A stretch of DNA of 64,000 bases from Psychrosphaera sp. B3R10. Its GTDB lineage: Bacteria; Pseudomonadota; Gammaproteobacteria; Enterobacterales; Alteromonadaceae. This document shows, piece by piece, positions 42,973 to 55,088 of this stretch. The translations under genes and the position numbers were made by a program. The stretch is from the NCBI RefSeq assembly GCF_018861025.1, contig NZ_JAHKQH010000040.1, forward strand, positions 124,001-188,000, in the 5' to 3' direction. The notes beneath the pieces were generated by a model. That model saw nothing but the letters and a program-made list of their open reading frames with translations. It ran no database searches and was not told where the DNA came from. Numbering within the stretch: the first letter of the stretch is position 1; the number at the start of each line of letters is the position of its first letter.

Positions 42973-43221
42973 TTAGCCTAATTTTTTTATCACGAATTCA
43001 AATGGGTCAAGATCCGTATTTTGACTTACTAACTCATGGCCCATAAACCGACAAAATGATGGTATATCCCTTACAGTGGCGGGGTCATCTGCTAATACTA
43101 AAAGCGTTTCACCGGGTGTCATATTTCTAATATTCTTTCTAATTAGCATTACAGGTTCAGGGCACCGCAAACTTACTGCATCTAAAACATTATCTGTGCT
43201 GTGTTCTGCTTTATTATTCAT
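42973..43221 (-). CDS. tusA: TusA-family sulfurtransferase
   Basis: An 82-residue sulfur-carrier protein. The reactive cysteine is in [18 protein letters not shown], and [20 protein letters not shown] matches the TusA/SirA fold. In E. coli TusA carries persulfide sulfur from IscS to the TusBCD-E relay for 2-thiouridine in tRNA. The ATG at 43221 (GGA upstream) gives the standard length; a longer frame would add a hydrophobic leader not typical of the family. It is directly followed by the diguanylate cyclase gene. Confidence 0.9.
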   Translation of the reverse strand: MNNKAEHSTDNVLDAVSLRCPEPVMLIRKNIRNMTPGETLLVLADDPATVRDIPSFCRFMGHELVSQNTDLDPFEFVIKKLG

Positions 43222-43262
43222 TGTGATTCCATAGTACATTATGAGATCAATTCTAGATGGCG

Positions 43263-43296
43263 AAAAAAAAAGTGCAATAAATAATATCATTGCACC
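43263..43296 (-). terminator. terminator after fadBA
   Basis: GTGCAAT (43272-43278) and ATTGCAC (43289-43295) pair around a 10-base loop. On the minus strand a run of nine T residues follows. It lies about 45 bases after the fadA stop. Confidence 0.75.
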
Positions 43297-43339
43297 TTTA
43301 GTTTCTGTTATCTATAGGTTTTTTAAAGTGCGGTTAATG

Positions 43340-44500
43340 CTAAACCGTTTCAAATAAGGTCGCGATTCCCTGACCAAATCCAATACACATTGTCGCTAAA
43401 CCAACTTTACCTTTAGTGCGTTCTAAATTGTTGATTAGTGTTGTTGAAATTCTAGAGCCTGAACAACCTAGTGGATGCCCCAACGCTATGGCGCCACCGT
43501 TTAGGTTAACTTGTTCCATTTTATTTTCAATGCCTAAACCCTTCATTACGGACAGTGCTTGTGCAGCAAATGCCTCGTTAAGTTCAAAAACATCGACATC
43601 TTCAATAGACAAACCGGCGTGTTTTAGTGCTATTTTAGTCGCAGGAACCGGACCCCATCCCATAGTTGAAGGTTCGCAACCAGAAACACCCATACCTATC
43701 ACTTTTGCTCTGATCTTAAGTCCCAGTTCATTGGCTTTCTCTTCACTCATGACTAACATCCCAGATGCGCCATTTGATAAAGCTGAAGAAGTTGCTGCTG
43801 TTACTGTTCCGTTTACAGGATTAAATACAGGGCGTAGGCCTGACACTGATTCTATGTTTGTTTCCGGTCTAATAACTTCGTCATAGTCACATAATGTTAG
43901 CGCACCTAACGCATCATGACCTTCGACAGGAATGATCTCATTATCAAAATGGCCGTTTAAAGAAGCTTGATGTGCTAGTTGATGAGAACGAACACCAAAC
44001 TCATCTTGCAGCTGTCTTGAAATGTCGTGTTTACGAGCCAGTGCTTCGGCAGTTAAACCCATTGAACCCGCAGCTTGCGCTGTTGTTAGATTTAGTCCTG
44101 GGTGAAAATCTAGGCCGTGTGTCATCGGTACGTGCGTCATATGTTCGACTCCCCCGATGATAAACATATCACCTTGGCCCGCCATTATTTTACAAGCGGC
44201 ATCGTGTAATGCTTGCATTGACGAACCACATAAACGGTTAACCGTTACAGCAGGGACTGAAGTCGGTATTCCTGCCAATAGAGCAGCTTGTCGTGCGATG
44301 TTAAAACCTTGCTCTAGGGTTTGCATTACGCAACCCCAAATTACGTCATCAAGCTCTTCTGCGTTTACTGACGGGTTACGTTTTAACAACGCTGTCATTA
44401 CCGCAGCTGATAAATCTTCCGCTCGAACGTTGTCGAACATACCGTTACGTGCTTTTGCCATCGGTGTACGTACGCAATCTACAATTACTACATTATTCAT
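43340..44500 (-). CDS. fadA: 3-ketoacyl-CoA thiolase FadA
   Basis: A 386-residue thiolase that does the last step of fatty-acid beta-oxidation, releasing acetyl-CoA. The acylated cysteine is in [16 protein letters not shown], and the second catalytic block is [12 protein letters not shown] with CIGFGQG near the end. It forms the alpha2beta2 complex with FadB, encoded 11 bases upstream. Confidence 0.98.
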   Translation of the reverse strand: MNNVVIVDCVRTPMAKARNGMFDNVRAEDLSAAVMTALLKRNPSVNAEELDDVIWGCVMQTLEQGFNIARQAALLAGIPTSVPAVTVNRLCGSSMQALHDAACKIMAGQGDMFIIGGVEHMTHVPMTHGLDFHPGLNLTTAQAAGSMGLTAEALARKHDISRQLQDEFGVRSHQLAHQASLNGHFDNEIIPVEGHDALGALTLCDYDEVIRPETNIESVSGLRPVFNPVNGTVTAATSSALSNGASGMLVMSEEKANELGLKIRAKVIGMGVSGCEPSTMGWGPVPATKIALKHAGLSIEDVDVFELNEAFAAQALSVMKGLGIENKMEQVNLNGGAIALGHPLGCSGSRISTTLINNLERTKGKVGLATMCIGFGQGIATLFETV

Positions 44501-44511
44501 ATCAATCGCTC

Positions 44512-46677
44512 CTATTTTGCGCCGTAAGTTGAGTAAAATGTTTGGTTAGACTTTGCCATTTCGCGAGTCTTGTCCGTTACTTGATAGATTTCACCTAGTG
44601 CCGCGTATTTGTCCGCTTCCGCGACAAATTCAGCTAACCCCATTGTATCAACAAAGCGGAAAATACCACCTCTGAATGGAGGGAAACCAACGCCGTAAAG
44701 TAATGCTAAATCTGCTTCAGCAGGAGAAGCAATAATACCTTCTTCTAAACAACGAATTGTTTCGTTAACCATAGGTATCATTAACCGGTTAATGACTTCT
44801 AACTTATCAAACTTTTGATTGCTAGGAGCTGCCGCTTTTAGTAATTCCAATGTTTCAGGATTAACGTCTTTTTTCGGTTTGCCGCGTTTATCTAATGTAT
44901 GATCGTAAAAACCCTTACCATTTTTCTGACCATAACGGTTTTCTTTATATAAAGCCGTAACAGGGTCATTGTTTAACTTAGGCATACGGGTTGGGAAACC
45001 GTCAGACATAACGTCTGTGCAGTGGTCAGCGGTATCAATGCCAACAACATCTAACAACATTGCCGGACCCATTGGCCAACCAAATTCACGCTCCATTACC
45101 TTATCAACATCAACAAAATTGGCGCCGTCGTTTAGCAATAAACTAAAGCCAGCGAAATAAGGGAATAATACTCGGTTGACAAAAAAGCCTGGGCAATCGT
45201 TTACAACAATTGGGGTTTTACCCATTTTAGCTGCATACGCCACTGTCGATGCAATAGTTTCGTCAGAGGTTTTTTCACCGCGAATAATCTCTACCAATGG
45301 CATTCTAGGCACAGGGTTGAAGAAGTGCATACCACAGAAATTTTCAGGGCGAGCTAAGCTTTTTGCCAATAAGTTAATCGAAATTGTCGATGTGTTAGAT
45401 GTTAAAATGGTATCGCTACCAACATGAGTTTCGGTTTCCGCTAAAACAGCGCCTTTAACTTTTGGGTTTTCAACAACAGCTTCTATTACAAAGTCGACAT
45501 CTGCTAACGATTCGTTATTTAGGGTTGGAATAATGTTATTTAACACGTTTGCCATTTTGGCACCCGTTGTATGTCCCCGTGATAATTTTTTATCTAGTAT
45601 TTTTGTCGCTTCAGCAAGTCCTTGATCCAATGCGCCTTGATTAATGTCTTTCATGACAATTGGCGTACCTTTAGAAGCTGACTGATAAGCAATACCGCCG
45701 CCCATTATTCCAGCGCCTAACACTGCAGCTTTATTTAATGGTTTTGTTACACCTTTGGCTGCTTTTTTAGCGAGACCTTTAACGTATTGGTCATTCAAAA
45801 AATTGCCAATCATTGCGGTTGCGGCGTTTGTTTTTGCGAGTTTTGCAAAATATTTGTTTTCAACACGCATCGCATCGTCACGATGCATACCGGCAGATTC
45901 ATATACCGAATCTACAGCTGCAACTGGCGCAGGGTAGTGTTTACCGGCTTTCGCCATTACCATTGTTTTTGCAACTAATACGGCATTTTCGAGCTCAGTT
46001 GCATTAAATTTAATTGGGTCGAGTTTTTGCTGACGTTTAGCTTGCCAATCTAACTTTCCGGCAATTGCAGAATTTAGCATAGACAATGCTGCAGCATCGA
46101 GATTCTCACTGCTAGTCACGGCGTCAATGGCGCCCATTTTAAGCGCATCTTTTGGCGATTTCGGGCGAGCTGAGGTGATCCACTCAAGTGCATTGTCAGG
46201 GCCAATAATTCGAGGAAGTCGTACGGTACCGCCAAAGCCTGGAATTAAACCCAAATTATTTTCAGGTAAGCCAACTTGTGCTGTGGCATCTGCAATTCTC
46301 ATGTCAGTTGCAAGGCACAATTCAAATCCACCACCTAATGCAAAGCCTCGTATTGCTGTAACGGTTGGGACCTTAATGTCTTCAATGGCATCAAACATGT
46401 CTGAGCTTGCTTTTACCCAAGTAACGAGAGTTGCTTCATCATTCTTAAATGTTTCTAAAAACTCAGTAATGTCGGCACCTACAATAAATGCGTTTTTTGC
46501 TGTTTTAAATACAACACCTTTAATAGTGTCGTCCGCGTTGATAGCCTTAGCTGCGTCACGACATTCTTGAATGGTTTGTTGATCAAATTTATTAACCGAT
46601 CCTGCAGCATCAAATACAAAGTGGCCTATGCCATTGTCATCTAATGTTACGGATAAAGTTTGGCCTTTAAATAGCAT
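44512..46677 (-). CDS. fadB: fatty-acid oxidation complex alpha subunit FadB
   Basis: A 721-residue multifunctional enzyme. The N-terminal enoyl-CoA hydratase part has [17 protein letters not shown] and [16 protein letters not shown]. The 3-hydroxyacyl-CoA dehydrogenase part begins with [18 protein letters not shown] and includes [15 protein letters not shown]. Length is close to E. coli FadB (729). A GAGGAG ribosome site precedes the ATG. Two candidate fatty-acid-responsive operators lie upstream. Confidence 0.98.
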   Translation of the reverse strand: MLFKGQTLSVTLDDNGIGHFVFDAAGSVNKFDQQTIQECRDAAKAINADDTIKGVVFKTAKNAFIVGADITEFLETFKNDEATLVTWVKASSDMFDAIEDIKVPTVTAIRGFALGGGFELCLATDMRIADATAQVGLPENNLGLIPGFGGTVRLPRIIGPDNALEWITSARPKSPKDALKMGAIDAVTSSENLDAAALSMLNSAIAGKLDWQAKRQQKLDPIKFNATELENAVLVAKTMVMAKAGKHYPAPVAAVDSVYESAGMHRDDAMRVENKYFAKLAKTNAATAMIGNFLNDQYVKGLAKKAAKGVTKPLNKAAVLGAGIMGGGIAYQSASKGTPIVMKDINQGALDQGLAEATKILDKKLSRGHTTGAKMANVLNNIIPTLNNESLADVDFVIEAVVENPKVKGAVLAETETHVGSDTILTSNTSTISINLLAKSLARPENFCGMHFFNPVPRMPLVEIIRGEKTSDETIASTVAYAAKMGKTPIVVNDCPGFFVNRVLFPYFAGFSLLLNDGANFVDVDKVMEREFGWPMGPAMLLDVVGIDTADHCTDVMSDGFPTRMPKLNNDPVTALYKENRYGQKNGKGFYDHTLDKRGKPKKDVNPETLELLKAAAPSNQKFDKLEVINRLMIPMVNETIRCLEEGIIASPAEADLALLYGVGFPPFRGGIFRFVDTMGLAEFVAEADKYAALGEIYQVTDKTREMAKSNQTFYSTYGAK

Positions 46678-46696
46678 TATTAATCTCCTCAGCGAG

Positions 46697-46713
46697 TAAA
46701 GGTACGACCAGTT
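46697..46713. promoter_or_regulatory. FadR-like operator upstream of fadB
   Basis: GGTACGACCAG at 46701-46711 equals the 11-base core of the E. coli fadB FadR operator as I remember it; outer positions differ (12 of 17 match). It lies 20-36 bases before the fadB start, where a bound repressor would block transcription. Confidence 0.55.
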
Positions 46714-46758
46714 GGTGTAGTCCGAGTTTGGCCTTTGTCGGCAAAAAAAGCAACTATT

Positions 46759-46776
46759 TTAAAACGATCGTTTAAA
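46759..46776. promoter_or_regulatory. PsrA-like palindrome upstream of fadB
   Basis: AAACGATCGTTT (46762-46773) is a perfect 12-base palindrome with partly symmetric flanks. It fits the AAAC-N4-GTTT core reported for the TetR-type fatty-acid regulator PsrA, though the flanking G/C of that consensus are A here. It lies about 80 bases upstream of fadB. Confidence 0.45.
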
Positions 46777-47006
46777 TGCATTGGGTTATTCTAGTTACAA
46801 ATAATGGCTAACGTGGTTTACCCATTGCGTATTTTTAATTAGATTAGTGTTTTAATGGACGTTGACTCAGTGCTTAGGCGATAAAAACCTAACTACTTGC
46901 TAAACAAGTGATAATCAATCTAGCCATTCGTTTTTTTTAAATTAAACTAAGGATAGGCGATGCATTCATTTTTTCTTTATTTATCGCTTAATTTTTGGAA
47001 GTTCCG

Positions 47007-48917
47007 ATGAAAAATTGTATTTCGCTTTGTACCTTTATACTAAGCAGCGCTTTATGCGCCCAGCCCATAACAGATGTAGAAAAAATGCGTGAAGCATATT
47101 TGGAGGCGGAACATGCAGCCCAATATGAAAACCCGAGCGTTTATCGACAACACGCAAAAAAAATAAAAAACTACCCACTTGCCCCTTATGCCGAGGCCCT
47201 TTTTCTTGAGCGTCATTTATCTTTTCAACTAAGACACCGAATAAACCGTTTTTTAAAAGTTAATAATGACGCGCCATTTACAAAAGTATTAAAACAAAAG
47301 TGGCTGTCATATTTAGCTAAAAACAAATACAAAACAATGTTTATAGAAAACTATCAGGATGTCGGTGATACAAAACTAGCATGTCTAAATCTAAGTTGGT
47401 TGTTAGAGAATGGCGAATCTGAAAAATCAATATTTTCAAAAGTAACCCCATATTGGTTGTCTGCTACGTCTCAACCCAAAGTATGTGATCCTTTGTTCGA
47501 AAGCTGGAAAACCGCCGGTTATTTAACATCTGAAGTGGCATTGGAGCGACTCATTCTAGCCGTTAAGGCTAAAAATTGGGGCCTGGTACCTTATTTGAAA
47601 AAACAACTTAATAAAGGTGATATCCATCTTGCTTCATTATGGGTTGACGTTGTTAAGCAGCCTTCTTCAATATTTGATGACAATTTTTTCTTTTTGTATA
47701 ACAGCGCTGAACGAGATGTGTTTCTATACGGGGTCCGTCGATTAGTGTTTTCGCAACCTGAAAAAATCTCTGAAGTGTGGTTAGAAAAAGCCGCCAAATT
47801 TAATATATCTCCGAAACTACAGCAGCAACATATTCGACGACTTGCCATATCGTATGCTATATCGCAGCATAAAGACGGACTTGAGTTTCTTAATAGATTG
47901 CCTGACGAATCGGTGGATGAGTCCGTCAAGCAATGGCGTTTAGCGTCAACCATCGGCAACTTGGACTGGCAAGGCACGTTAAATACCATCACAAGTTTGC
48001 CTGAAAAAATGCAGAAAGATTTAGCCGTAGTTTACTGGAAAGCCCGTGCTTTAGAGGGGATTGGTGACATTGAGCATGCTTTGGTCACTTATCATGAATT
48101 GGCCCAAAGTCGAAATTACTACGGTTTTTTGGCCGCTAATCGACTTGGTGAACCCACTCGATTGCGACACGAACCTTTGGTCGTTGACCAACAGGATGTT
48201 ATTCGTTTTCAGCAACAACCCAATTTACGGCGTGCGTTTGAACTATTTAAATTAGGTCGTGGCAATGAGGCACGTAAAGAATGGAATGTCTTGTCTCGGG
48301 GATTATCTGATAAAGACAAGCTTGTCGTAGCCAAAATGGCCCATGATTGGGGGTGGTATTCACGACCAATATTTACCTTGGCAGAGGTTGGGCATTTGAA
48401 CGATGTCGAATTGAGATTTCCGCTTCCTTATAAATCACTCGTTTTTGATATGGCTAAGCAGAATAATGTGGAACCGGCCTTATTATTTGCCATAGCACGC
48501 CGGGAAAGTTCTTTTATGGCAGATGCGTATTCCTCAGCTGGGGCAGCTGGTCTAATGCAACTCAAGCCTAGTACCGCAAGCTATGTAGCTAAAACAAAGA
48601 TCAATCGTAGCCAATTGTTTGACCCTGATAAAAACGTACAGCTAGGAAGTCATTATTGGTCCTATTTGATGGAGCGTACCAATCAGAATCCGATACTAAC
48701 TGCAGCGGCTTACAATGCCGGTTTACGTAAGGTATCGAGCTGGTTACCAGAGAAGGAAATGCCGGCTGATGCGTGGATTGAAACTATCCCATATAAAGAA
48801 ACTCGTAATTATGTCAAAGCGGTTGTTGCCTATAGCAAGGTCTATGAGAAGCTGTTGAGTCAAGATAACAGTACATTTGGTGAAATTACCGATATTCGTA
48901 TCTTGCCGGCCCTGTAA
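47007..48917 (+). CDS. slt: soluble lytic murein transglycosylase
   Basis: A 636-residue periplasmic enzyme that cleaves peptidoglycan with formation of 1,6-anhydromuramic acid. A signal peptide (KNCISLCTFILSSALCA) is followed by a long alpha-helical superhelix (about 30-460). The C-terminal SLT domain carries the catalytic Glu in FAIARRESSF, and then AYSSAGAAGLMQLKPSTA and AAYNAGLRKV. The ATG at 47007 has GGAAG 7 bases upstream; a TTG four codons earlier is less likely. Length fits E. coli Slt70 (645 with signal). Confidence 0.95.
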   Translation: MKNCISLCTFILSSALCAQPITDVEKMREAYLEAEHAAQYENPSVYRQHAKKIKNYPLAPYAEALFLERHLSFQLRHRINRFLKVNNDAPFTKVLKQKWLSYLAKNKYKTMFIENYQDVGDTKLACLNLSWLLENGESEKSIFSKVTPYWLSATSQPKVCDPLFESWKTAGYLTSEVALERLILAVKAKNWGLVPYLKKQLNKGDIHLASLWVDVVKQPSSIFDDNFFFLYNSAERDVFLYGVRRLVFSQPEKISEVWLEKAAKFNISPKLQQQHIRRLAISYAISQHKDGLEFLNRLPDESVDESVKQWRLASTIGNLDWQGTLNTITSLPEKMQKDLAVVYWKARALEGIGDIEHALVTYHELAQSRNYYGFLAANRLGEPTRLRHEPLVVDQQDVIRFQQQPNLRRAFELFKLGRGNEARKEWNVLSRGLSDKDKLVVAKMAHDWGWYSRPIFTLAEVGHLNDVELRFPLPYKSLVFDMAKQNNVEPALLFAIARRESSFMADAYSSAGAAGLMQLKPSTASYVAKTKINRSQLFDPDKNVQLGSHYWSYLMERTNQNPILTAAAYNAGLRKVSSWLPEKEMPADAWIETIPYKETRNYVKAVVAYSKVYEKLLSQDNSTFGEITDIRILPAL

Positions 48918-48969
48918 TTCAACGCCTATTAACGCTATGGTTGTTTCGTATAACTGAATTTCAGGCTAA

Positions 48970-50325
<1,356 letters not shown>

Positions 50326-50356
50326 TAACTAATAACTACAGAAAAGAATAAAATAC

Positions 50357-51808
50357 ATGCAGTATCGGACGATTATACGGATCTTAGGCCTGCTCGTTGC
50401 GCTTTTTAGTGTGACTATGTTGCCACCGGCTTTAGTGTCGTTAATCTACCGAGACGGTGGCGGTTTGCCGTTTATCATCGCATTTGTGTTCAACTTAATA
50501 GCGGGCCTTCTTATCTGGTATCCAAATCGCTTTCATAAAGCCGATTTGAGAGCCAGAGAGGGCTTTCTAATTGTTGTATTCTTTTGGCTCGTTCTAGGGT
50601 CGTTTGGTGCTTTACCCTTTCTATTCTCGACAACACCGCAAATCGGTGTTGCCGACGCTTTTTTTGAATCCTTTTCGGGATTGACAACAACCGGAGCAAC
50701 CGTTCTAACAGGGCTAGATTTCCTTCCTAAAGCGCTGCAATTTTATCGTCAACAATTACAATGGCTTGGTGGTATGGGGATCATTGTTTTGGCGGTCGCA
50801 ATCTTGCCTATCCTAGGTGTTGGTGGCATGCAGTTGTATCGAGCTGAAATTCCCGGTCCGATGAAAGACAGTAAAATGACCCCGAGAATAGCCGATACAG
50901 CGAAACACTTGTGGTACATCTACGTGGTATTGACGACCTTGTGTGCAGTCAGTTATTGGCTGGCAGGTATGAATGTATTCGATGCAATTACTCATTCATT
51001 TTCAACAATAGCTATTGGCGGTTTTTCGACGCATGACGCAAGTATGGGATACTTCGACAGCTCAGCAGTAAATCTGGTTTGTGTGGTTTTTTTACTTATC
51101 TCCGCCGCAAATTTTTCATTGCATTACGCTGCGGTGACTAACCGTTCGATTAAGCAATACATTCGTGATCCTGAGTTCAAAACCTTTTTATATATTCAAG
51201 CGTTCCTTGTTTTGTTGTGCTGGTGGACACTGGTAGGTGAGTCAACGTATGAGTCTAATTTAACATCATTGGATCAGGCATTATTTCAATCTGTTTCAAT
51301 GTCGACAACCGCTGGATTTACTACGTCAAACTTTGCCGTTTGGCCACTATTTTTGCCTATATTACTTATCTTTAGTTCGTTTATCGGCGGCTGCGCAAGT
51401 TCAACGGGTGGCGGATTAAAAGTGGTCAGAGTGTTGTTGCTCTTTAAACAAGGGCTCAGAGAACTCAATCGATTGGTGCACCCAAAAGCCATATTTTCGA
51501 TTAAGTTGGGACAAAAAGCGTTACCTGATCGAGTGGTAGAAGCTGTTTGGGGATTTTTCTCAGCTTATACGTTAGTGTTTATTATTATTATGTTGGCGTT
51601 AGTGGGGTGTGGTTTAGATAACGTTACTGCATTTACAGCGACAGCGGCATGTTTAAATAATCTTGGTCCTGGGTTGGGTGAGGTGTCGGCAAACTACGCA
51701 AGTGTTGGTGACGGAGCTAAATGGATTTTAATGATTGCGATGGTATTCGGCCGACTTGAGGTCTTTACCTTATTAGTGCTATTCACTCCGGCATTTTGGC
51801 GCAGTTAA
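50357..51808 (+). CDS. trkH: Trk potassium uptake protein TrkH
   Basis: A 483-residue inner-membrane potassium channel subunit. Four pore-loop repeats are visible: FSGLTTTGATVLTG, FSTIAIGGFSTHDAS, VSMSTTAGFTTSNF and ATAACLNNLGPGLG. RQQLQWLGGMGIIVLAVAIL is a family mark. It needs the cytoplasmic TrkA, which is not in the window. Length equals E. coli TrkH (483). The gene follows pepQ by 31 bases and converges on tdh. Confidence 0.97.
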   Translation: MQYRTIIRILGLLVALFSVTMLPPALVSLIYRDGGGLPFIIAFVFNLIAGLLIWYPNRFHKADLRAREGFLIVVFFWLVLGSFGALPFLFSTTPQIGVADAFFESFSGLTTTGATVLTGLDFLPKALQFYRQQLQWLGGMGIIVLAVAILPILGVGGMQLYRAEIPGPMKDSKMTPRIADTAKHLWYIYVVLTTLCAVSYWLAGMNVFDAITHSFSTIAIGGFSTHDASMGYFDSSAVNLVCVVFLLISAANFSLHYAAVTNRSIKQYIRDPEFKTFLYIQAFLVLLCWWTLVGESTYESNLTSLDQALFQSVSMSTTAGFTTSNFAVWPLFLPILLIFSSFIGGCASSTGGGLKVVRVLLLFKQGLRELNRLVHPKAIFSIKLGQKALPDRVVEAVWGFFSAYTLVFIIIMLALVGCGLDNVTAFTATAACLNNLGPGLGEVSANYASVGDGAKWILMIAMVFGRLEVFTLLVLFTPAFWRS

Positions 51809-51882
51809 ATTGCGAAGTTTGTTGAACTCTATGTCCGCGGTAAAACCAGCAGGCGGCATGCTATGAAGAACTTGATACAACA

Positions 51883-51915
51883 AAGGTTTCAACTACTTTT
51901 GATAGCTGAAACCTT
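51883..51915. terminator. hairpin between convergent trkH and tdh
   Basis: AAGGTTTCA (51883-51891) pairs with TGAAACCTT (51907-51915), a 9-base stem with a 15-base loop. It lies between two convergent genes, 75 bases after trkH and 14 after the tdh stop. There is no strong T run on either side, so a terminator role is likely but not proved. Confidence 0.5.
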
Positions 51916-51929
51916 ATGTTGAAAAGCAT

Positions 51930-52955
51930 CTAATCCCAGTTCAAGATAACCTTACCTGAGAGGCCACTGCCCATAGTTTCAAAGCCAGCTTGAAATTCTT
52001 CAACTGGGAAACGGTGTGTAATAATAGGCGAGATATCTAAGCCTGACTGGATCAAACTTGCCATCTTGTACCAAGTTTCAAACATTTCTCGACCATAAAT
52101 TCCTTTGATGACTAATCCCTTAAAGATAACCTGATTCCAGTCAACACCCATGTTTGACGGAGGTATGCCTAACATCGCAATTTTACCGCCGTGATTCATG
52201 TTATTTAACATGTCGTTAAATGCCACTGGAACCCCCGACATTTCAAGTCCGATATCAAATCCTTCAGTCATTCCTAATTCGTTCATAACGTCTTTTAGCT
52301 TTTGCTCAGCGACGTTTACGGCTCGTGTAGCGCCCATTTTTTTCGCAAGCTCTAAACGATATGGATTTACATCTGTAATTACAACATGACGTGCGCCAAC
52401 ATGTTTGGCAACGGCTGCCGCCATAATGCCTATTGGACCTGCACCCGTGATTAATACGTCTTCGCCAACGAGATCAAACGATAACGCGGTATGGACGGCA
52501 TTTCCAAACGGGTCAAAGATAGACGCCAATTCATCAGAAATATTGTCTGGAATTTTAAATGCATTAAACGCAGGGATGACTAAGTATTCGGCAAATGAAC
52601 CTTCACGATTTACGCCAACACCCGTTGTATTGCGACACAAATGTACACGTCCAGCGCGACAGTTACGGCAATGACCACAGGTAATATGACCTTCACCGGA
52701 TACGCGATCACCGACAGAGAAACCACGAACTTCCTGGCCCATATCGACTACTTCACCTACATACTCGTGGCCTACAACCATAGGAACAGGAATGGTTTTT
52801 TGAGCCCATTCATCCCAGTTGTAGATGTGCATATCCGTGCCACAAATCGCGGTTTTACGAATTTTAATTAATAAGTCATTGTGGCCCATTGTTGGTTTTG
52901 GGCTATCGGTCATCCAAATGCCGACTTCGGATTTTAATTTAGCAAGTGACTTCAT
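51930..52955 (-). CDS. tdh: L-threonine 3-dehydrogenase
   Basis: A 341-residue zinc-dependent medium-chain dehydrogenase that oxidises L-threonine to 2-amino-3-ketobutyrate with NAD. It shows [30 protein letters not shown], four structural-zinc cysteines ([15 protein letters not shown]) and [17 protein letters not shown] for NAD. Length equals E. coli Tdh. The start shares one base with the kbl stop (TAATG), so the two are coupled. Confidence 0.98.
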   Translation of the reverse strand: MKSLAKLKSEVGIWMTDSPKPTMGHNDLLIKIRKTAICGTDMHIYNWDEWAQKTIPVPMVVGHEYVGEVVDMGQEVRGFSVGDRVSGEGHITCGHCRNCRAGRVHLCRNTTGVGVNREGSFAEYLVIPAFNAFKIPDNISDELASIFDPFGNAVHTALSFDLVGEDVLITGAGPIGIMAAAVAKHVGARHVVITDVNPYRLELAKKMGATRAVNVAEQKLKDVMNELGMTEGFDIGLEMSGVPVAFNDMLNNMNHGGKIAMLGIPPSNMGVDWNQVIFKGLVIKGIYGREMFETWYKMASLIQSGLDISPIITHRFPVEEFQAGFETMGSGLSGKVILNWD

Positions 52956-54151
52956 TAGTTGATCACCTTCAATTCTCTGCCCACTTTTATAAATGCAGCT
53001 ATGGCTTTGTCGAGTTGCGCAGGCGTATGGGCTGCTGAAATTTGAGTTCGAATACGGGCTTGACCTTTTGGTACAACAGGGAAGCTAAATCCAACAACAT
53101 AAATACCTTCAGCTAGCATTTTCTCAGCAAACTCTGAAGCAAGTTTAGCGTCGCCTAACATAACTGGAATAATAGCGTGGTCTTTACCAGCTAAGGTAAA
53201 GCCGGCCTTTAGCATGTTTTGTCTAAAGTAATTTACGTTAGCCCATAGAGTGTCACGCAGCTGTGAACCTTGCTCTAACATAGATAAGACTTTAATGGAT
53301 GCGGTGACAATTGAAGGCGCAAGTGAGTTTGAAAACAAATAAGGACGAGAGCGTTGACGTAACCATTCTACGATTTCTTTTTTACCCGACGTATAACCAC
53401 CAGATGCGCCACCGAGTGCTTTGCCAAGGGTTCCGGTAATGATATCTACACGGTCTAATACATTGCAGTACTCATGGGTACCACGGCCATTTTCACCAAC
53501 AAATCCCACAGCATGAGAGTCATCGACCATAACTAAGGCATCGTATTTGTCGGCTAAATCGCACACGCTTTTTAAGTCGCAGATAACGCCATCCATTGAA
53601 AATACACCGTCGGTAGCGATAAGTTTAACGCGGGCACCGTCAGCATCGGCTTGCTTTAATTTCTCTTCTAAATCAACCATATCGTTGTTGGCATAACGGT
53701 AGCGTTTGCATTTAGATAAGCGAACGCCATCGATAATTGAGGCGTGGTTTAAAGAATCTGAAATAATAGCGTCGTCGGCCGTTAGAATGGTTTCAAACAA
53801 GCCGCCATTAGCGTCAAAGCAAGACGAATACAAAATGGTGTCTTCTGTTTTAAGAAACCCTGATATTTTTTGCTCTAACTCTTTATGGATGTCCTGTGTA
53901 CCACAAATAAAACGAACAGAAGCAACACCAAACCCATGGTCTGTTAAGCCTTGTTTTGCCGCGTCGATGAGCTCTGGGCTGTTAGCTAAACCTAAATAGT
54001 TGTTCGCACAGAAATTAATGACTTGTTCGCCATTAACATCGATTTGTGCCTGCTGCTGTGACGTAATGACACGTTCAGATTTATACAAACCTTCTTGTTT
54101 TGTCTGATCAATATTTTGTTGAAGTTGTTTAAAAAAGCCTTCTGCGCGCAT
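52955..54151 (-). CDS. kbl: 2-amino-3-ketobutyrate CoA ligase (glycine C-acetyltransferase)
   Basis: A 398-residue PLP enzyme that splits aminoketobutyrate with CoA into glycine and acetyl-CoA. The PLP lysine is in [33 protein letters not shown] and [20 protein letters not shown] are typical. Length equals E. coli Kbl. It is the first gene of the kbl-tdh operon for threonine degradation to glycine. Confidence 0.98.
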   Translation of the reverse strand: MRAEGFFKQLQQNIDQTKQEGLYKSERVITSQQQAQIDVNGEQVINFCANNYLGLANSPELIDAAKQGLTDHGFGVASVRFICGTQDIHKELEQKISGFLKTEDTILYSSCFDANGGLFETILTADDAIISDSLNHASIIDGVRLSKCKRYRYANNDMVDLEEKLKQADADGARVKLIATDGVFSMDGVICDLKSVCDLADKYDALVMVDDSHAVGFVGENGRGTHEYCNVLDRVDIITGTLGKALGGASGGYTSGKKEIVEWLRQRSRPYLFSNSLAPSIVTASIKVLSMLEQGSQLRDTLWANVNYFRQNMLKAGFTLAGKDHAIIPVMLGDAKLASEFAEKMLAEGIYVVGFSFPVVPKGQARIRTQISAAHTPAQLDKAIAAFIKVGRELKVIN

Positions 54152-54669
54152 CGTGTTTACTCCACTGTAATAGCGACATTAATCCTACTTATTCAATAGA
54201 ATAGTAAAAGATCGTTGAATATAAAGAATTGTAGCGGCTTTAATTGTTTTGGTCAGCCAAATAGATTGTATTTTGACCTAATAATTCTAATGAATAATAT
54301 TAAAATTGTTCACAAAAGTGGACGTGTTGTTTTCTAAAGCTATGCTGATATCGATAACGCCGGAGGTGTCTCATTAGTAATTGCATGCAAACGAACTCAG
54401 TAATATTAGTAATGGATTAGTTACCCAGCTTTGACAGTCTGCTACTGTAGGTTTTAATCGAGATTTTGGCACTTGTAATAGCTGTTATTTACTGGTTATT
54501 AAATTATGGAATACGCTAAATTAATTGGTTGTAAGTGAGTACTAACGTACTAGATATTCCTTGTTTTTAAATATAGAGTATCAAACTTATAGATGGAGTT
54601 GTCCATGTTAGAAACTACTAACATTGAAAAATACTAAATGAAAATCAAAATGAAGAGAAAGGAAATAGG
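54152..54669. other. gene-free spacer between kbl and the DUF3224 gene
   Basis: A 518-base AT-rich divergent spacer. It contains only an 11-codon frame at 54605-54637, too short to support. I see no riboswitch-like structure and no clear operator. Confidence 0.6.
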
Positions 54670-55062
54670 ATGACAGCGAATTTAACAGGTCAGTTTACAA
54701 TTGCGGGTTGGCAGGAAGAACCAAAATTTCAGAATGACGCAGGGCACAAAGTAAGTTATGCCGATATAAAACAAACCTACACAGGTGACATTGAAGGATC
54801 ATCGGTTGTGCAATATCTGTTGTGTTACACCTCAGCTACGCATGCTCTGTTCACGGGATTCGAGGTAATTACCACCATAGTAGACAATGTCGAGTCGACT
54901 CTTACCATTAGCCATACCGGTGAATTCTCCGCAGGTGTCGCCTCTAGTACATTCATTGTGGTAGAAAACACTGGTACGGGCGCGTTTGCAAATGCAACGG
55001 GCCAGGGGTCATTTGGTGCCGGCGAAGCGGGAAGCGCAAAATTTGAAATCGAACTTAATTAA
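54670..55062 (+). CDS. DUF3224 domain protein
   Basis: A 130-residue all-beta protein: FTIAGWQEEPKFQNDAGHKV, YTGDIEGSSVVQYLLCYTS, FTGFEVITTIV, ISHTGEFSAGVASSTFIVV and TGTGAFANATGQGSF. This is the full DUF3224 pattern, a barrel fold related to allene-oxide-cyclase-like proteins. The function is unknown. The start has AAAGGAAATAGG upstream. The racemase-family gene follows within 30 bases, so the two are probably one transcript. Confidence 0.85.
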   Translation: MTANLTGQFTIAGWQEEPKFQNDAGHKVSYADIKQTYTGDIEGSSVVQYLLCYTSATHALFTGFEVITTIVDNVESTLTISHTGEFSAGVASSTFIVVENTGTGAFANATGQGSFGAGEAGSAKFEIELN

Positions 55063-55088
55063 TGACGTTTGAGACAGGTAGAATAACT

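Larger units (their letters stand above)
46678..47006. other. divergent fadB / slt regulatory spacer
   Basis: A 329-base gap between two divergent genes. It holds the two operator candidates listed separately and AT-rich sequence. I see no open frame and no clear sigma70 hexamer pair. Confidence 0.6.

Noticed and set aside
46127-46570. 147-codon open frame opposite fadB, and similar long antisense frames in mnmE, fadA and atpD
   Set aside because: They are mirror frames of strongly conserved genes, with no independent coding signal.
54605-54637. 10-residue frame that could be a leader peptide
   Set aside because: No run of regulatory codons and no attenuator hairpin follow it.
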